IMG/VR virus record: IMGVR_UViG_3300047121_000347
Coordinates: 37,831-101,830 of that record
Reading direction: 5' to 3' (one strand)
Source: a virus
Length of the DNA: 64,000 nucleotides
A program made the translations under genes and the position numbers. Each line of letters begins with the position of its first letter. Position 1 is the stretch's first letter. Below, one piece after another: positions 15,477-23,990 of the stretch. The notes under the pieces were generated by a model. That model was not told where the DNA came from and searched no databases. It saw only the letters and a program-made list of their open reading frames with translations.

Positions 15477-16091
15477 ATGTCTGCAACCTTAGCACCCTTT
15501 GGTTTGCGGCCTGCGTATCACCCCTCGGGGCTCGATCGTGCGCAGGGGCTAGCCAATGTGATTCAGTCGGGGTATGCTCAGAACATCTTGAAGGGTCAGG
15601 CCGTTAAGCTCGACCCCACAACTGGGTATATCGTTCGTGCCGCGAGTGGCGATCCAATCTACGGCGTCTTTGATGGCGTCGAGTGGACCGACACCACGGG
15701 GCGTCGTCGTGTGTCGAACTGCTGGCCCGCCAACACGGGCTATCAGACCGGCTCGCTCATTGCGTATGTGTGGACTGACCCCAAAGTGGTTTACGAAATC
15801 CAAGCCGAAGGCTCGATTGCGCAAACCGCCCTGGGCCAAGAGTACGACATCACCAACCCGTATAACCCGACTTCGGGCGACCCGACGCTGGTGGGTCTGT
15901 CTCAGGCCACTATGGGCACTACGGCGGCCGCCTCCAACGCCACCAAGACCCTGCGCGTGGTCGATCTGGCTCCGTATCCGGGCAATGCATGGGGTGATTC
16001 GTACACGATCGTTCGTGTGCAGATTGCCGAGTTCCAGTACGCTGGTATTTACGAAGGTGCGGCGGTGGCTTACCCCGTTACCGTAGCTTAA
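15477..16091 (+). CDS. Putative capsid decoration/accessory protein, 204 aa
   Basis: A beta-rich protein directly upstream of the major capsid gene. Features are MSATLAPFGLRPAYHPSGLD at the start and several predicted strands ending in GIYEGAAVAYPVTVA. Gene order (scaffold, this gene, capsid) and composition suggest a head decoration or stabilisation protein, as inference from position. No family is recognised with certainty. Confidence 0.55.
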   Translation: MSATLAPFGLRPAYHPSGLDRAQGLANVIQSGYAQNILKGQAVKLDPTTGYIVRAASGDPIYGVFDGVEWTDTTGRRRVSNCWPANTGYQTGSLIAYVWTDPKVVYEIQAEGSIAQTALGQEYDITNPYNPTSGDPTLVGLSQATMGTTAAASNATKTLRVVDLAPYPGNAWGDSYTIVRVQIAEFQYAGIYEGAAVAYPVTVA

Positions 16092-16105
16092 AGGAGGGCT
16101 AACAA

Positions 16106-17023
16106 ATGGCAGCCCCAATGCGCAGTACGGACTTTCGGAGCATCGTTGAGCCTATCCTGAACGAGTGCTTCGACGGAGTCTATGATCAGCGTGCCGATGA
16201 GTGGTCGCGAGTCTTCCGCGAGCAGAACGGCATCCCCCGTAATTACCATGAGGAACCCGTCCTGTACGGTTTTGGCTTGGCACCGTTGCTCCCCGACGGC
16301 AGCCCCGTAACCTATCAGCAAGGTGGCGTGTTGTTCCTGAAGCGTTATGTCTACTCGGTGTACGGTCTAGCCTTCGCGTTGACGAAAGTCCTCGTCGAAG
16401 ACGGCGACCACATCCGCATCGGGTCGGTGTACGCTCGTCACCTGGCACAGTCTTTGGTCGAGACCAAAGAAACCCTGTGCGCCAACGTGCTGAACAACGC
16501 CTTCACGGGCGGGCAGTATGCCGGTGGTGACGGTGTAGCGCTTAACAGTGCCTCACACCCCATCGTGAACGGTACGGTGAGCAACCTCCTCACCACAGCG
16601 GCCAACCTCAGCCAGACCTCCCTTGAGCAGATGCTCATTCAGGTGCGTCAGGCGGTTGACAACAACGGCAAAAAGATTCGCCTCGTGCCACGACAGCTCG
16701 TCGTCGCCCCAGGCAACATCTTCCAAGCCGAAGTGTTGCTCAAGAGTGTGCTGCGTGCCGGTCAAGCCAACAACGACATCAACCCAGTCAAATCTATCGG
16801 TTTGCTCGATGAAGGTGCTGCGGTTCTGTCGCGTTTGACCAGCTCGACCGCATGGTGGGTGCAGACCGACACGCCCGAAGGTATGAAGCTCATGATGCGT
16901 CGCGGCCTTGAAAAGACCATGGAAGGTGATTTCGAAACCGACTCCATGCGCTACAAGGCCACCGAGCGTTACGATGTGGGCTTTACCGATTGGCGCGCAA
17001 TGTACGGCACGCCCGGAGTCTAA
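16106..17023 (+). CDS. Major capsid protein, gpT-like (HK97 fold)
   Basis: The 305-residue product has the features of Mu gpT-like capsid proteins: an N-terminal helix region (IVEPILNECFDGVYDQ), an A-like section with LVVAPGNIFQAEVLLKSV and a C-terminal domain ending TDSMRYKATERYDVGFTDWR, a typical gpT-family ending. It has a strong AAGGAGG ribosome site, as expected for a highly expressed protein, and is followed by a hairpin terminator. It forms the shell hexamers and pentamers. Confidence 0.9.
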   Translation: MAAPMRSTDFRSIVEPILNECFDGVYDQRADEWSRVFREQNGIPRNYHEEPVLYGFGLAPLLPDGSPVTYQQGGVLFLKRYVYSVYGLAFALTKVLVEDGDHIRIGSVYARHLAQSLVETKETLCANVLNNAFTGGQYAGGDGVALNSASHPIVNGTVSNLLTTAANLSQTSLEQMLIQVRQAVDNNGKKIRLVPRQLVVAPGNIFQAEVLLKSVLRAGQANNDINPVKSIGLLDEGAAVLSRLTSSTAWWVQTDTPEGMKLMMRRGLEKTMEGDFETDSMRYKATERYDVGFTDWRAMYGTPGV

Positions 17024-17031
17024 GGAAACCA

Positions 17032-17053
17032 GGGGGCTGCGGCCCCCGCTTTA
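17032..17053 (+). terminator. Hairpin after the capsid gene
   Basis: GGGGGC (17032-17037), TGCG loop and GCCCCC (17042-17047), then GCTTTAT. The T-run is short, so it may be a leaky terminator or an mRNA-stabilising hairpin that sets the ratio of capsid to downstream products. Confidence 0.55.
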
Positions 17054-17066
17054 TAGGAGTTAAAGT

Positions 17067-17750
17067 ATGACTACGACTCGGTTTCCTAATGGGGTCACCA
17101 ACGTGGGTGAGCAGTCGCTGTTTGCTGAGCTAGGCCAGCCCGCAGCCACGCTGTATCACACCTACTTTGAGGACTTCGACTACTACACGGCGGCCGACTG
17201 GACGGTGACCGAAACCGACGCAGGGGCAACCCAGGCGTTGGCTGATGGTGATGGGGGTTTGTTGCTCATCACTAACACCGCTGCTGACAATGACCTTGTG
17301 TCGTTGCAGAAGAAAGGTGAGTCGTTCCGGTTCGCTAGCGGTAAACCACTGTTCTTTGAGGCTCGCTTCAAAGTCAGCGACGCCACGCAGTCGGACGTTG
17401 TCATTGGTCTGCAGATCACCGACACGACCCCGCTTGATGTGTCTGACGGCGTCTTCTTCATCAAAGCTGATGGTGCTGCGACGGTCAATTTCCTTGTTGA
17501 GAAAAACAACACGGCAACCACCGCGAGCGCTGTGGCCACGATGGCAGATGACACCTACATCCGTCTTGGGTTTTACTATGACGGGATTTCGGCGGTGCAG
17601 TACTTTGTGAATGGCTCAATCGCTGGCAGTTCGGTAACTACCAACCTGCCCGACGATGAGGACATGACCATCACCATCGCAATCCAGAACGGTGAAGCCG
17701 TCGCCAAGACCATGACCGTGGACTATGTCTATGTAGCCAAGGAGCGCTAA
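17067..17750 (+). CDS. LamG/concanavalin-like head decoration or fibre protein, 227 aa
   Basis: Beta-sandwich-like pattern: repeated strands such as LFFEARFKVSDATQSDVVIGL, GVFFIKADGAATVNFLVEKN and YIRLGFYYDGISAVQYFVNG, the arrangement of concanavalin-A-like (LamG) domains. Phage proteins of this kind right after the capsid gene are often head decorations or carbohydrate-binding fibres. A TAGGAG site precedes ATG 17067. Confidence 0.6.
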   Translation: MTTTRFPNGVTNVGEQSLFAELGQPAATLYHTYFEDFDYYTAADWTVTETDAGATQALADGDGGLLLITNTAADNDLVSLQKKGESFRFASGKPLFFEARFKVSDATQSDVVIGLQITDTTPLDVSDGVFFIKADGAATVNFLVEKNNTATTASAVATMADDTYIRLGFYYDGISAVQYFVNGSIAGSSVTTNLPDDEDMTITIAIQNGEAVAKTMTVDYVYVAKER

Positions 17751-17752
17751 TC

Positions 17753-18577
17753 ATGGGCCAATTTAAACCGATGGTTAAAATGATGACCACCGAGCCTTCA
17801 GTGATTCTGAAACTGAAGAAAGGCGGTTCGGTCAAAGCGCCCAAAAAGATGATGGACGGTGGGGTGATGCGTGGTCTTGCGGCCGCGCCTGCACCCGGTG
17901 CCCGAGGCGGGATGCCTCCGGCGGTTGCTCCGGCACGTCCCTCGATGGCTATGCGTCGCAAAGCGATGATGGCTCGCCCGATGATGAAAGAGGGCGGCGA
18001 AAGCAAAGCTGAGCACGCCGCTGAGATGAAGAAGATGATGGGCACCGAGGCTAAGCTCAAAAAGCACGCCTCTATGCCTGCTTCTAAAGCTCACAAAGGT
18101 CTTGCAACCGGCGGTGTGGCAATGGGTCAGGCAGGGTTCAAAAAGGGTGGAGTAATTGGCGTAGCGGCCTCTGAAAAGGGAGCTAAGGGTTATGTCAAGA
18201 CCAAGATGGACACTGCTTCAGGCGAGCATCACACTCCGAAGAAGACTGGCGACGTGGCAATGGGCAAACCCGGCGGTTACAAGCACGGCGGGAGCCCCAA
18301 GTACGCTAAAGGTGGCGGAGTCGAAGGTAATGTTTCGACGTCCAAACCCGGCCCAACCAACACCACCACTGGCGAAGTGAAGAAAGGCAACGCCGGGGGC
18401 TTTAAGAAAGGCGGTGCGTTGGGAAAGCGTTATGCTACGGGGGGTCTAGTCGATAGCGGACGTCCCGTAGCGATGCCTCGGCACCCGGTGTCGAAACCCG
18501 TGGCTAATGACCTGCAGTCCGGAACCTTCAAAAAGGGTGGCGGAGTACAGAAAAAGGCCTACGGCGGCGCGTGCTAA
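17753..18577 (+). CDS. Lys/Gly-rich protein with KKGG-type repeats, 274 aa
   Basis: A very basic, low-complexity protein with many short motifs of the type KKGGx, KHGGS and TGGLV: LKKGGSV, FKKGGVI, YKHGGSP, YAKGGGV, FKKGGAL, YATGGLV, FKKGGGV. It also has methionine- and alanine-rich stretches. The same type of motif is found at the end of 7630-10566 and near the C-terminus of 32152-38127. It may be an internal head protein or assembly adaptor; charge would allow DNA binding. All this is inference. Confidence 0.6.
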   Translation: MGQFKPMVKMMTTEPSVILKLKKGGSVKAPKKMMDGGVMRGLAAAPAPGARGGMPPAVAPARPSMAMRRKAMMARPMMKEGGESKAEHAAEMKKMMGTEAKLKKHASMPASKAHKGLATGGVAMGQAGFKKGGVIGVAASEKGAKGYVKTKMDTASGEHHTPKKTGDVAMGKPGGYKHGGSPKYAKGGGVEGNVSTSKPGPTNTTTGEVKKGNAGGFKKGGALGKRYATGGLVDSGRPVAMPRHPVSKPVANDLQSGTFKKGGGVQKKAYGGAC

Positions 18578-18580
18578 ATA

Positions 18581-18607
18581 GCGGGGGCTTCGGCCCTCGC
18601 TTATTTT
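18581..18607 (+). terminator. Intrinsic terminator
   Basis: GCGGGGGC (18581-18588), UUCG tetraloop and GCCCTCGC (18593-18600) with one G-U pair, followed by TTATTTT. A good Rho-independent terminator between the KKGG protein and the following small-structural-gene cluster. Confidence 0.75.
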
Positions 18608-18618
18608 AAGGACTTGTG

Positions 18619-18921
18619 ATGAGAGTTCAATCGGTTTCAAAGACTGGTGTCGGTTCAAGTAGCGCCGTGATCATGAATACTAATATCAGTCCGTTTAATG
18701 TGGGCTTTGGTGTGACGGTGTCAGGTACGGTTGATTACACCGTCCAGCACTCATTTGACGACCCCAGCGGTACGATTTCTACTTGGTTCAGTCATCCCAC
18801 AGTAGCGGGTGAAGTTGCGGCGGCTGATGGTAATTACGCATTTCCGGTGACGGCTATCAAACTGCTTGTTAATTCAGGCTCCGGTACGGCAACGCTTAAA
18901 ATCGTTCAAGCGGGTATTTAA
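18619..18921 (+). CDS. Small beta-rich virion protein, 100 aa
   Basis: ATG 18619 sits about 6 bases after AAGGA; GTG 18616 is too close to it. The product is Ser/Thr/Val-rich and beta-rich (FGVTVSGTVDYTVQHSFDDP). Proteins of this type are often found among fibre genes of environmental phages. Probably structural; function unknown. Confidence 0.6.
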   Translation: MRVQSVSKTGVGSSSAVIMNTNISPFNVGFGVTVSGTVDYTVQHSFDDPSGTISTWFSHPTVAGEVAAADGNYAFPVTAIKLLVNSGSGTATLKIVQAGI

Positions 18922-19160
18922 TGGCTCCTGTCGGCTACTCCAGCGTTGCCGATCAAGCCAACACCTCAGACGGCTTTGCGTTAGGTGTCGGTGCCCAGAA
19001 TGTCATCGGAGGCACCGACTACGGCCTTGATGTTGGCGATGATGGTGTGGTTGACACTTATGGCACCATTCCGCCAACCACGTTTTATATTCTGGATGAA
19101 GCAACGCCAGGATATGTGCTGCAAGAAGACGACAGCAAAATTGTTTTGGAGCAATCATAA
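18921..19160 (+). CDS. Small hypothetical virion-region protein, 79 aa
   Basis: ATG 18921 overlaps the TAA of the preceding gene (TAATGG). The product is Gly/Asp-rich (GTDYGLDVGDDGVVDTYGT) and acidic, with a C-terminal LQEDDSKIVLEQS. The next gene starts in the same way (TAATGG). Function unknown; the location suggests a minor structural role. Confidence 0.55.
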   Translation: MAPVGYSSVADQANTSDGFALGVGAQNVIGGTDYGLDVGDDGVVDTYGTIPPTTFYILDEATPGYVLQEDDSKIVLEQS

Positions 19161-19744
19161 TGGCCGACCAGAAAATTAGCGCAATGCCAGCAGCCGCAAC
19201 GCTGACGGGCGCAGAGCTTGTGCCGTTAGTGCAAAGTGGCGCGAATGTGCAAGCAACCATCGGTGATTTGCGGGCGTTTGGTGCGGCTTATGGCGGCTTT
19301 AGCAGCACCCAAGATCAGACGGGAAGCACCACTGCTGGCACGGCCATGACTTGCAACACTACGGATATTGCCGATGGCATTACCCTGGTTAGCAATAGCC
19401 GTTTTACGGTACCCAGTGACGGCATTTATAACTTTCAGTTCAGCGCCCAGTTCAAGAACGTCGCTAACGAGCAGCATATCGTTACGATTTGGATCAAGGT
19501 CAACGGTTCGGATCTTGCCAACTCATCGACGCAAGTTACGGTGCCAGCGCGTAAGAATGCAGGCATTTTTGGTTTTGCGGTAGCTGCTTGGAACTTCTAT
19601 TTAGATTTGAACGCTACCAACTATGTGCAATTGTTTTGGCTGCCTGAATCAACGGATGTAACGCTTGAGGCGCTGCCATCAAGTGTGACGCCTGCGTACC
19701 CGGCCATCCCTTCGTTGATTGTTACTATGGGGCAGATAGCTTAA
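19160..19744 (+). CDS. Fibre or appendage protein with jelly-roll-like C-terminus, 194 aa
   Basis: The first 30 residues (KISAMPAAATLTGAELVPLV) match the start of the fibre at 21567 ([20 protein letters not shown]), suggesting a shared virion-attachment module. The remainder (IYNFQFSAQFKNVANEQHIV and similar strands) resembles C1q/TNF-like jelly-roll domains used as receptor-binding tips or decorations. Confidence 0.6.
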   Translation: MADQKISAMPAAATLTGAELVPLVQSGANVQATIGDLRAFGAAYGGFSSTQDQTGSTTAGTAMTCNTTDIADGITLVSNSRFTVPSDGIYNFQFSAQFKNVANEQHIVTIWIKVNGSDLANSSTQVTVPARKNAGIFGFAVAAWNFYLDLNATNYVQLFWLPESTDVTLEALPSSVTPAYPAIPSLIVTMGQIA

Positions 19745-20149
19745 ATGCCTGCCAAGACTAAAGCACAGTTCCGGCTGATGAAAGCGGCTGAGAATAATCC
19801 AAAGTTTGCCAAGAAAGTAGGCATTCGACCTGATGTGGCTGCAGAGTTTACGCAGTCCAACGTGAAAGGGAAATCGTATGCAAAACTTCCTGAACGGCTT
19901 AAGAACGGTGGTCCGAGCCTTGCGATCGGTCGCGGTGAAAAGTTACCGGCGTCTCAGGGTGCGGGTCTCACGGCGAAAGGCCGCGCCAAGTACAACCGAG
20001 CCACCGGCTCAAACTTGAAGGCTCCTCAGCCCGAGGGCGGCCCACGGCGCGACTCGTTTTGTGCCCGAATGGGTCCCGTAGCACGTAAGTCTGAGCGCGG
20101 TTCGCGTGCTCGGGCCTCAATGAAGCGCTGGAACTGCCCAGGGTGGTAA
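19745..20149 (+). CDS. DUF3008/DUF6321-like protein, 134 aa
   Basis: The start MPAKTKAQFRLMKAAENNP matches DUF3008-like proteins; the end, from GAGLTAKGRAKYNRATGSN through RDSFCARM to KRWNCPGW, matches DUF6321-like proteins. The product is strongly basic with two cysteines. Similar proteins are common among structural genes of environmental phages, but their role is not known. The ATG directly follows the preceding stop codon. Confidence 0.7.
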   Translation: MPAKTKAQFRLMKAAENNPKFAKKVGIRPDVAAEFTQSNVKGKSYAKLPERLKNGGPSLAIGRGEKLPASQGAGLTAKGRAKYNRATGSNLKAPQPEGGPRRDSFCARMGPVARKSERGSRARASMKRWNCPGW

Positions 20150-20153
20150 AGAT

Positions 20154-21224
20154 ATGGCGTACTCAGACACTTACGGTCAGGTTTACAACGTTCAAACGCT
20201 AATTGATCACGCCGCTCGCCGGTGTGGTAAGTTGGCCGAAGAGCTCACCAGCGAGCAGCTGCTCACCGCGAGGGAGTCGCTCGGCTTCGTGCTGACTAAC
20301 CTCATCAATATCGGTATTCAGTATTGGGCTATAAAGAAAGAGGTCATCGGCCTGACGCCCGATAAGTATATTTACACGTTGCCCGTTGGGGCTAATGACG
20401 TGCTCAACGCGCTGTATCGAACCATGAACCGCCCCACGGGTAGCTATAGCACCTCGGCGGGCGGAACGGTCAGCAATGTAGCCGACAATGATGTTGATAC
20501 GTATTGTCAGCAGAGCTCCGCAAACGGCAACATTACGGTCGATTTCGGCACCGACAACCCCGTTTATGCGGGGTCTATTGGTGTGCTACCTTATGTTTCT
20601 GGGGGCGGAAGCGCCACTTGGACCTTCACCCTCAAGTATTCAACCGATGGGTCGACTTGGAACACGCTTGAGAATGTCGGCACAACGGTTGTGACTGACA
20701 ATCAGTGGTTGTGGTATGACATCGACCCCGGTCAAACGGTTCGTTACTACCGAATTGAGGCTTCGGGCGGCACTACATTGGCGCTGCGCGAGTGGTATGT
20801 GGGTAATAACAGTCGCGAGATTACGATGTCACGTCTGAATCGTGATGATTACACCAACCTGCCTAACAAAAACTTTACGGCCAACCAGCCTTATCAGTTT
20901 TGGTTCAATCGCACCATCCCGCAACCTGAAATTTACCTCTGGCCGACGCCCTCAGACCCATTTGTGCAGATGACCGTGTGGTATTCGAAGCAAATCATGG
21001 ACGTGGGTGAGTTGACCGATGAGTTGCAGATCCCTCAAAGGTGGTACCTCGCCACGCTCGCTATGTTGAGCCACCAGTTGTCGCTCGAACTGCCCGCAGT
21101 CCCTCTCGACCGCGTTCAGTACCTCGAAACGCAGGCCGAAAAATACCTGAACCTGGCCGAGCAGGAAGAGCGCGACCGTTCTCCCATTTACTTCGCGCCG
21201 AACATTAGCGTTTACACGGCCTGA
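20154..21224 (+). CDS. Head-to-tail adaptor (gp4-like) with inserted discoidin-like domain
   Basis: The first ~85 residues (VQTLIDHAARRCGKLAEELT to ALYRTMNRPTG) and last ~130 (MSRLNRDDYTNLPNKN to LAEQEERDRSP) read as one alpha-helical adaptor/packaged-DNA-stabilisation domain of the P22 gp4 type. Between them is a beta-rich insert (VADNDVDTYCQQSSANGNIT, then YYRIEASGGT) with an F5/8-type C (discoidin) pattern. The adaptor joins portal and tail; the insert may decorate the neck and bind a glycan. Confidence 0.65.
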   Translation: MAYSDTYGQVYNVQTLIDHAARRCGKLAEELTSEQLLTARESLGFVLTNLINIGIQYWAIKKEVIGLTPDKYIYTLPVGANDVLNALYRTMNRPTGSYSTSAGGTVSNVADNDVDTYCQQSSANGNITVDFGTDNPVYAGSIGVLPYVSGGGSATWTFTLKYSTDGSTWNTLENVGTTVVTDNQWLWYDIDPGQTVRYYRIEASGGTTLALREWYVGNNSREITMSRLNRDDYTNLPNKNFTANQPYQFWFNRTIPQPEIYLWPTPSDPFVQMTVWYSKQIMDVGELTDELQIPQRWYLATLAMLSHQLSLELPAVPLDRVQYLETQAEKYLNLAEQEERDRSPIYFAPNISVYTA

Positions 21225-21225
21225 C

Positions 21226-21567
21226 ATGCCTATTTTTCTTGATACCACGGGTTATTCATCGCTGGCGATTGCGATCTGCGACCGCTGCCGGATGAAACGC
21301 CCGTATTCGGTATTGATGAATGACCCGAACTTTGCGGGTCTGAGGGTTTGCAATGAAGGTTGCGCGGACCAGAAAGACCCGTATCGCCTGCCGGCGCGGC
21401 AGACCGAGCGCATCAACCTGCGTTTTCCCCGGCCTGACGTTTCCGTAGCGGCGATTCAAGACAACATCGTAACCAATAACCAGCAGAGCGTTATACTTTC
21501 AACCGAAGGCAATACCCAGACGCCGGAGAACAATGGGAATCTTGACGGAATAGCGATTTCACCATAA
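21226..21567 (+). CDS. Small Cys-motif structural protein, 113 aa
   Basis: It has a four-cysteine zinc-ribbon-like pattern, CDRCRMK and CNEGCADQ, spaced about 30 residues. The remainder is Asn/Gln-rich. Genes like this often follow the adaptor gene in environmental podoviruses. A Zn-stabilised assembly role is plausible but not shown. Its stop overlaps the next ATG (TAATGG). Confidence 0.6.
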   Translation: MPIFLDTTGYSSLAIAICDRCRMKRPYSVLMNDPNFAGLRVCNEGCADQKDPYRLPARQTERINLRFPRPDVSVAAIQDNIVTNNQQSVILSTEGNTQTPENNGNLDGIAISP

Positions 21568-23990
21568 TGGCTAATCAGACTATCACGCAGTTGCCCACCG
21601 CGAATGCGCTCACCGGAACTGAGCTAGTACCGATTGTTCAAAACGGCGGTACAGTTAAGACTACCGTAGCGGACATCGCTAACGCGCCGACGTTGACGTT
21701 CAGCTTTTTGACTGCGACCTCAGAGGCCGGGCTGCCTGATTCACGGTTGCTTTCAGCACCGGGTGGTGGTCTCACGCTGACTGACAACGGCGCGGGTTCT
21801 ACGTTAGCTTTAGCCCTGTCGGGTGCGCCGGCGAGTTTGGTGTCTTCGGGCAACGGTATTCAGGTCAAAACCAGCTCCACAACGCTCGCGGCTCGCTCAC
21901 TAGCTTATAGCGGAAACGGTCTGAGCATTGCCGATCCGGACGGTGTGGCGGCTAACCCAACCATTTCGCTGTCTGGGTTCATTGGGCAGATCTCAAATAT
22001 AACCTCCGGTACCGGACTTTTAGCTCGTACGGTGGGTCCGGGGGCGGGTCTGGTGTCAATCCTAGGCACTGCCGATCAGATCAATGTAGCTAACGGTAGC
22101 GGTGGTTCAGGCGACCCGACCATTAGTCTAGCGTCCAACGCGGTGCTGCCCGGCACAGCTGCCATGACCCCGCCGATTGGGACAACCGCCCAACGGCCGG
22201 GATTACCGACTGACGGCCAGTTTCGCTTCAACGCAGATCTTGCTCAGTTTGAGGGCTATACCTCGGGGTCTTGGCAGCAGTTCTCTTTAGCAGGTGGTGT
22301 ACTGTCATTCAGCGCCGGGACTACCGGTTTAACACCAGGAGTCGCAACTTCAGGAAACGTTACGCTTGCTGGAACCCTGAATGTTGCCAGCGGCGGAACC
22401 GGAGCTAATACACTCACGGGTTATGTGAAGGGCACTGGCACCACTGCAATGACCGCCAGTGCGACGATTCCCAATACGGACATCACCGGCTTGGGGACGA
22501 TGTCCACGCAGAACTCGGGTGCGGTTACGATCACTGGCGGTACGATTGCGGCTGCTATTTCGGGCGCGACGGTGAACAATACAATCATCGGTGGATCGAC
22601 CCCTGCTGCTGGTACGTTCACCTCGATCACGACCACGACGGGCACGATCAGTACAACGCCTACGAACGCGACCGACATCGTCAATAAGTCTTATGTCGAT
22701 ACGATCGCAGCCTCGGGCATCACCTACCACACGCCGGTTAAGTATGAAGCGCCAACCGCACTGACTGCGACCTACAACAACGGCACAGCAGGCGTCGGAG
22801 CTACGCTGACGAATGCGGGAACCTTGGCTGCTTTCGCGCCTGACGGACCCACAGCATCCCCAGGCGATCGCATCCTGGTTTATAACCAAGCAGCACCGGC
22901 TCAAAACGGCGTTTACACGGTCACGACGGTTGGCGATGGGTCTACTGCCTGGGTGCTTACTCGTGCGACGGATTGCGACTCTTACGGCCTCAAGGACCCC
23001 AATGCACTAGGCGAAGGCGATGCGTTCTTCGTCACCTCGGGCCTTACCGGCGCTGGCGAGACTTACGTCTGCAATACCTCGGGCACGATTACCTTCGGGA
23101 CGACGGCGATCACGTTCGTTCAGGTATCGTCCGCGCAGATCTACAGCGCAGGTACGGGTCTGACGCTCACGGGTACGCAATTCTCGATCACCAATACCGG
23201 GGTTACTGCGAACTCTTACGGCGGCGCGGCCACGGTCCCCACCTTCACGGTTAACGCTCAGGGACAGCTAACCCTTGCGACTGACGTTTCGATTGCAATC
23301 ACTTCCGGGCAGGTTTCTGGCCTTGCTGCATCGGCTACAACGGACACGACTAACGCCTCGAACATCTCCTCAGGCACGCTCAATACGGCTCGTCTGACGG
23401 GCTCCTATACCGGTATAACAGGCGTCGGAACGCTGACGGCAGGAACCTGGAACGCCACGACGATCGGCATCGGTTACGGTGGTACCGGGGTTACTGGAAC
23501 ACCTACGAATGGCCAGTTACTGATCGGTAACGGCTCGGGCTACACGCTCAATACGCTAACCGCCGGAACTAACGTCAGCATCAGCAATACGGCAGGCGGC
23601 ATTACGATTTCTGCCACCCCGTCTTTTGGCGGTACGGTTACTTCGGTCTCTGCCGATGGCGGCACGACGGGTCTTACGTTCTCTGGAAGCCCGATCACTA
23701 CGAGCGGAACCCTAACACTAGGTGGTACGCTTGTGGTCTCCAATGGCGGCACCGGAGCCACGACCTTAACGGGTTACGTTAAAGGTAACGGCACTTCAGC
23801 CTTCACAGCCTCGGCCAGTATTCCCAACACGGACATCTCGGGTTTGGGTACCATGTCGACGCAAAGCGCAAGCAGTGTGGCGATTACGGGCGGGACGATT
23901 GACGGCACCACGATCGGCGCAACAACGGCTGCTGCCGGAACCTTTACAACGGTAACAGCAACCACAGGCATCTACGGAGGTGCATTCTAA
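21567..23990 (+). CDS. Large repetitive tail fibre, 807 aa
   Basis: Built from Gly/Ser/Thr-rich beta repeats typical of trimeric phage fibres. The first 35 residues form the same attachment module as the protein at 19160. An ~80-residue repeat ([39 protein letters not shown]...) occurs near residues 273-355 and again at the C-terminus (725-800). A middle domain ([20 protein letters not shown]...) resembles a globular insertion. The next gene likely continues the fibre with its S74 tip. Confidence 0.75.
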   Translation: MANQTITQLPTANALTGTELVPIVQNGGTVKTTVADIANAPTLTFSFLTATSEAGLPDSRLLSAPGGGLTLTDNGAGSTLALALSGAPASLVSSGNGIQVKTSSTTLAARSLAYSGNGLSIADPDGVAANPTISLSGFIGQISNITSGTGLLARTVGPGAGLVSILGTADQINVANGSGGSGDPTISLASNAVLPGTAAMTPPIGTTAQRPGLPTDGQFRFNADLAQFEGYTSGSWQQFSLAGGVLSFSAGTTGLTPGVATSGNVTLAGTLNVASGGTGANTLTGYVKGTGTTAMTASATIPNTDITGLGTMSTQNSGAVTITGGTIAAAISGATVNNTIIGGSTPAAGTFTSITTTTGTISTTPTNATDIVNKSYVDTIAASGITYHTPVKYEAPTALTATYNNGTAGVGATLTNAGTLAAFAPDGPTASPGDRILVYNQAAPAQNGVYTVTTVGDGSTAWVLTRATDCDSYGLKDPNALGEGDAFFVTSGLTGAGETYVCNTSGTITFGTTAITFVQVSSAQIYSAGTGLTLTGTQFSITNTGVTANSYGGAATVPTFTVNAQGQLTLATDVSIAITSGQVSGLAASATTDTTNASNISSGTLNTARLTGSYTGITGVGTLTAGTWNATTIGIGYGGTGVTGTPTNGQLLIGNGSGYTLNTLTAGTNVSISNTAGGITISATPSFGGTVTSVSADGGTTGLTFSGSPITTSGTLTLGGTLVVSNGGTGATTLTGYVKGNGTSAFTASASIPNTDISGLGTMSTQSASSVAITGGTIDGTTIGATTAAAGTFTTVTATTGIYGGAF

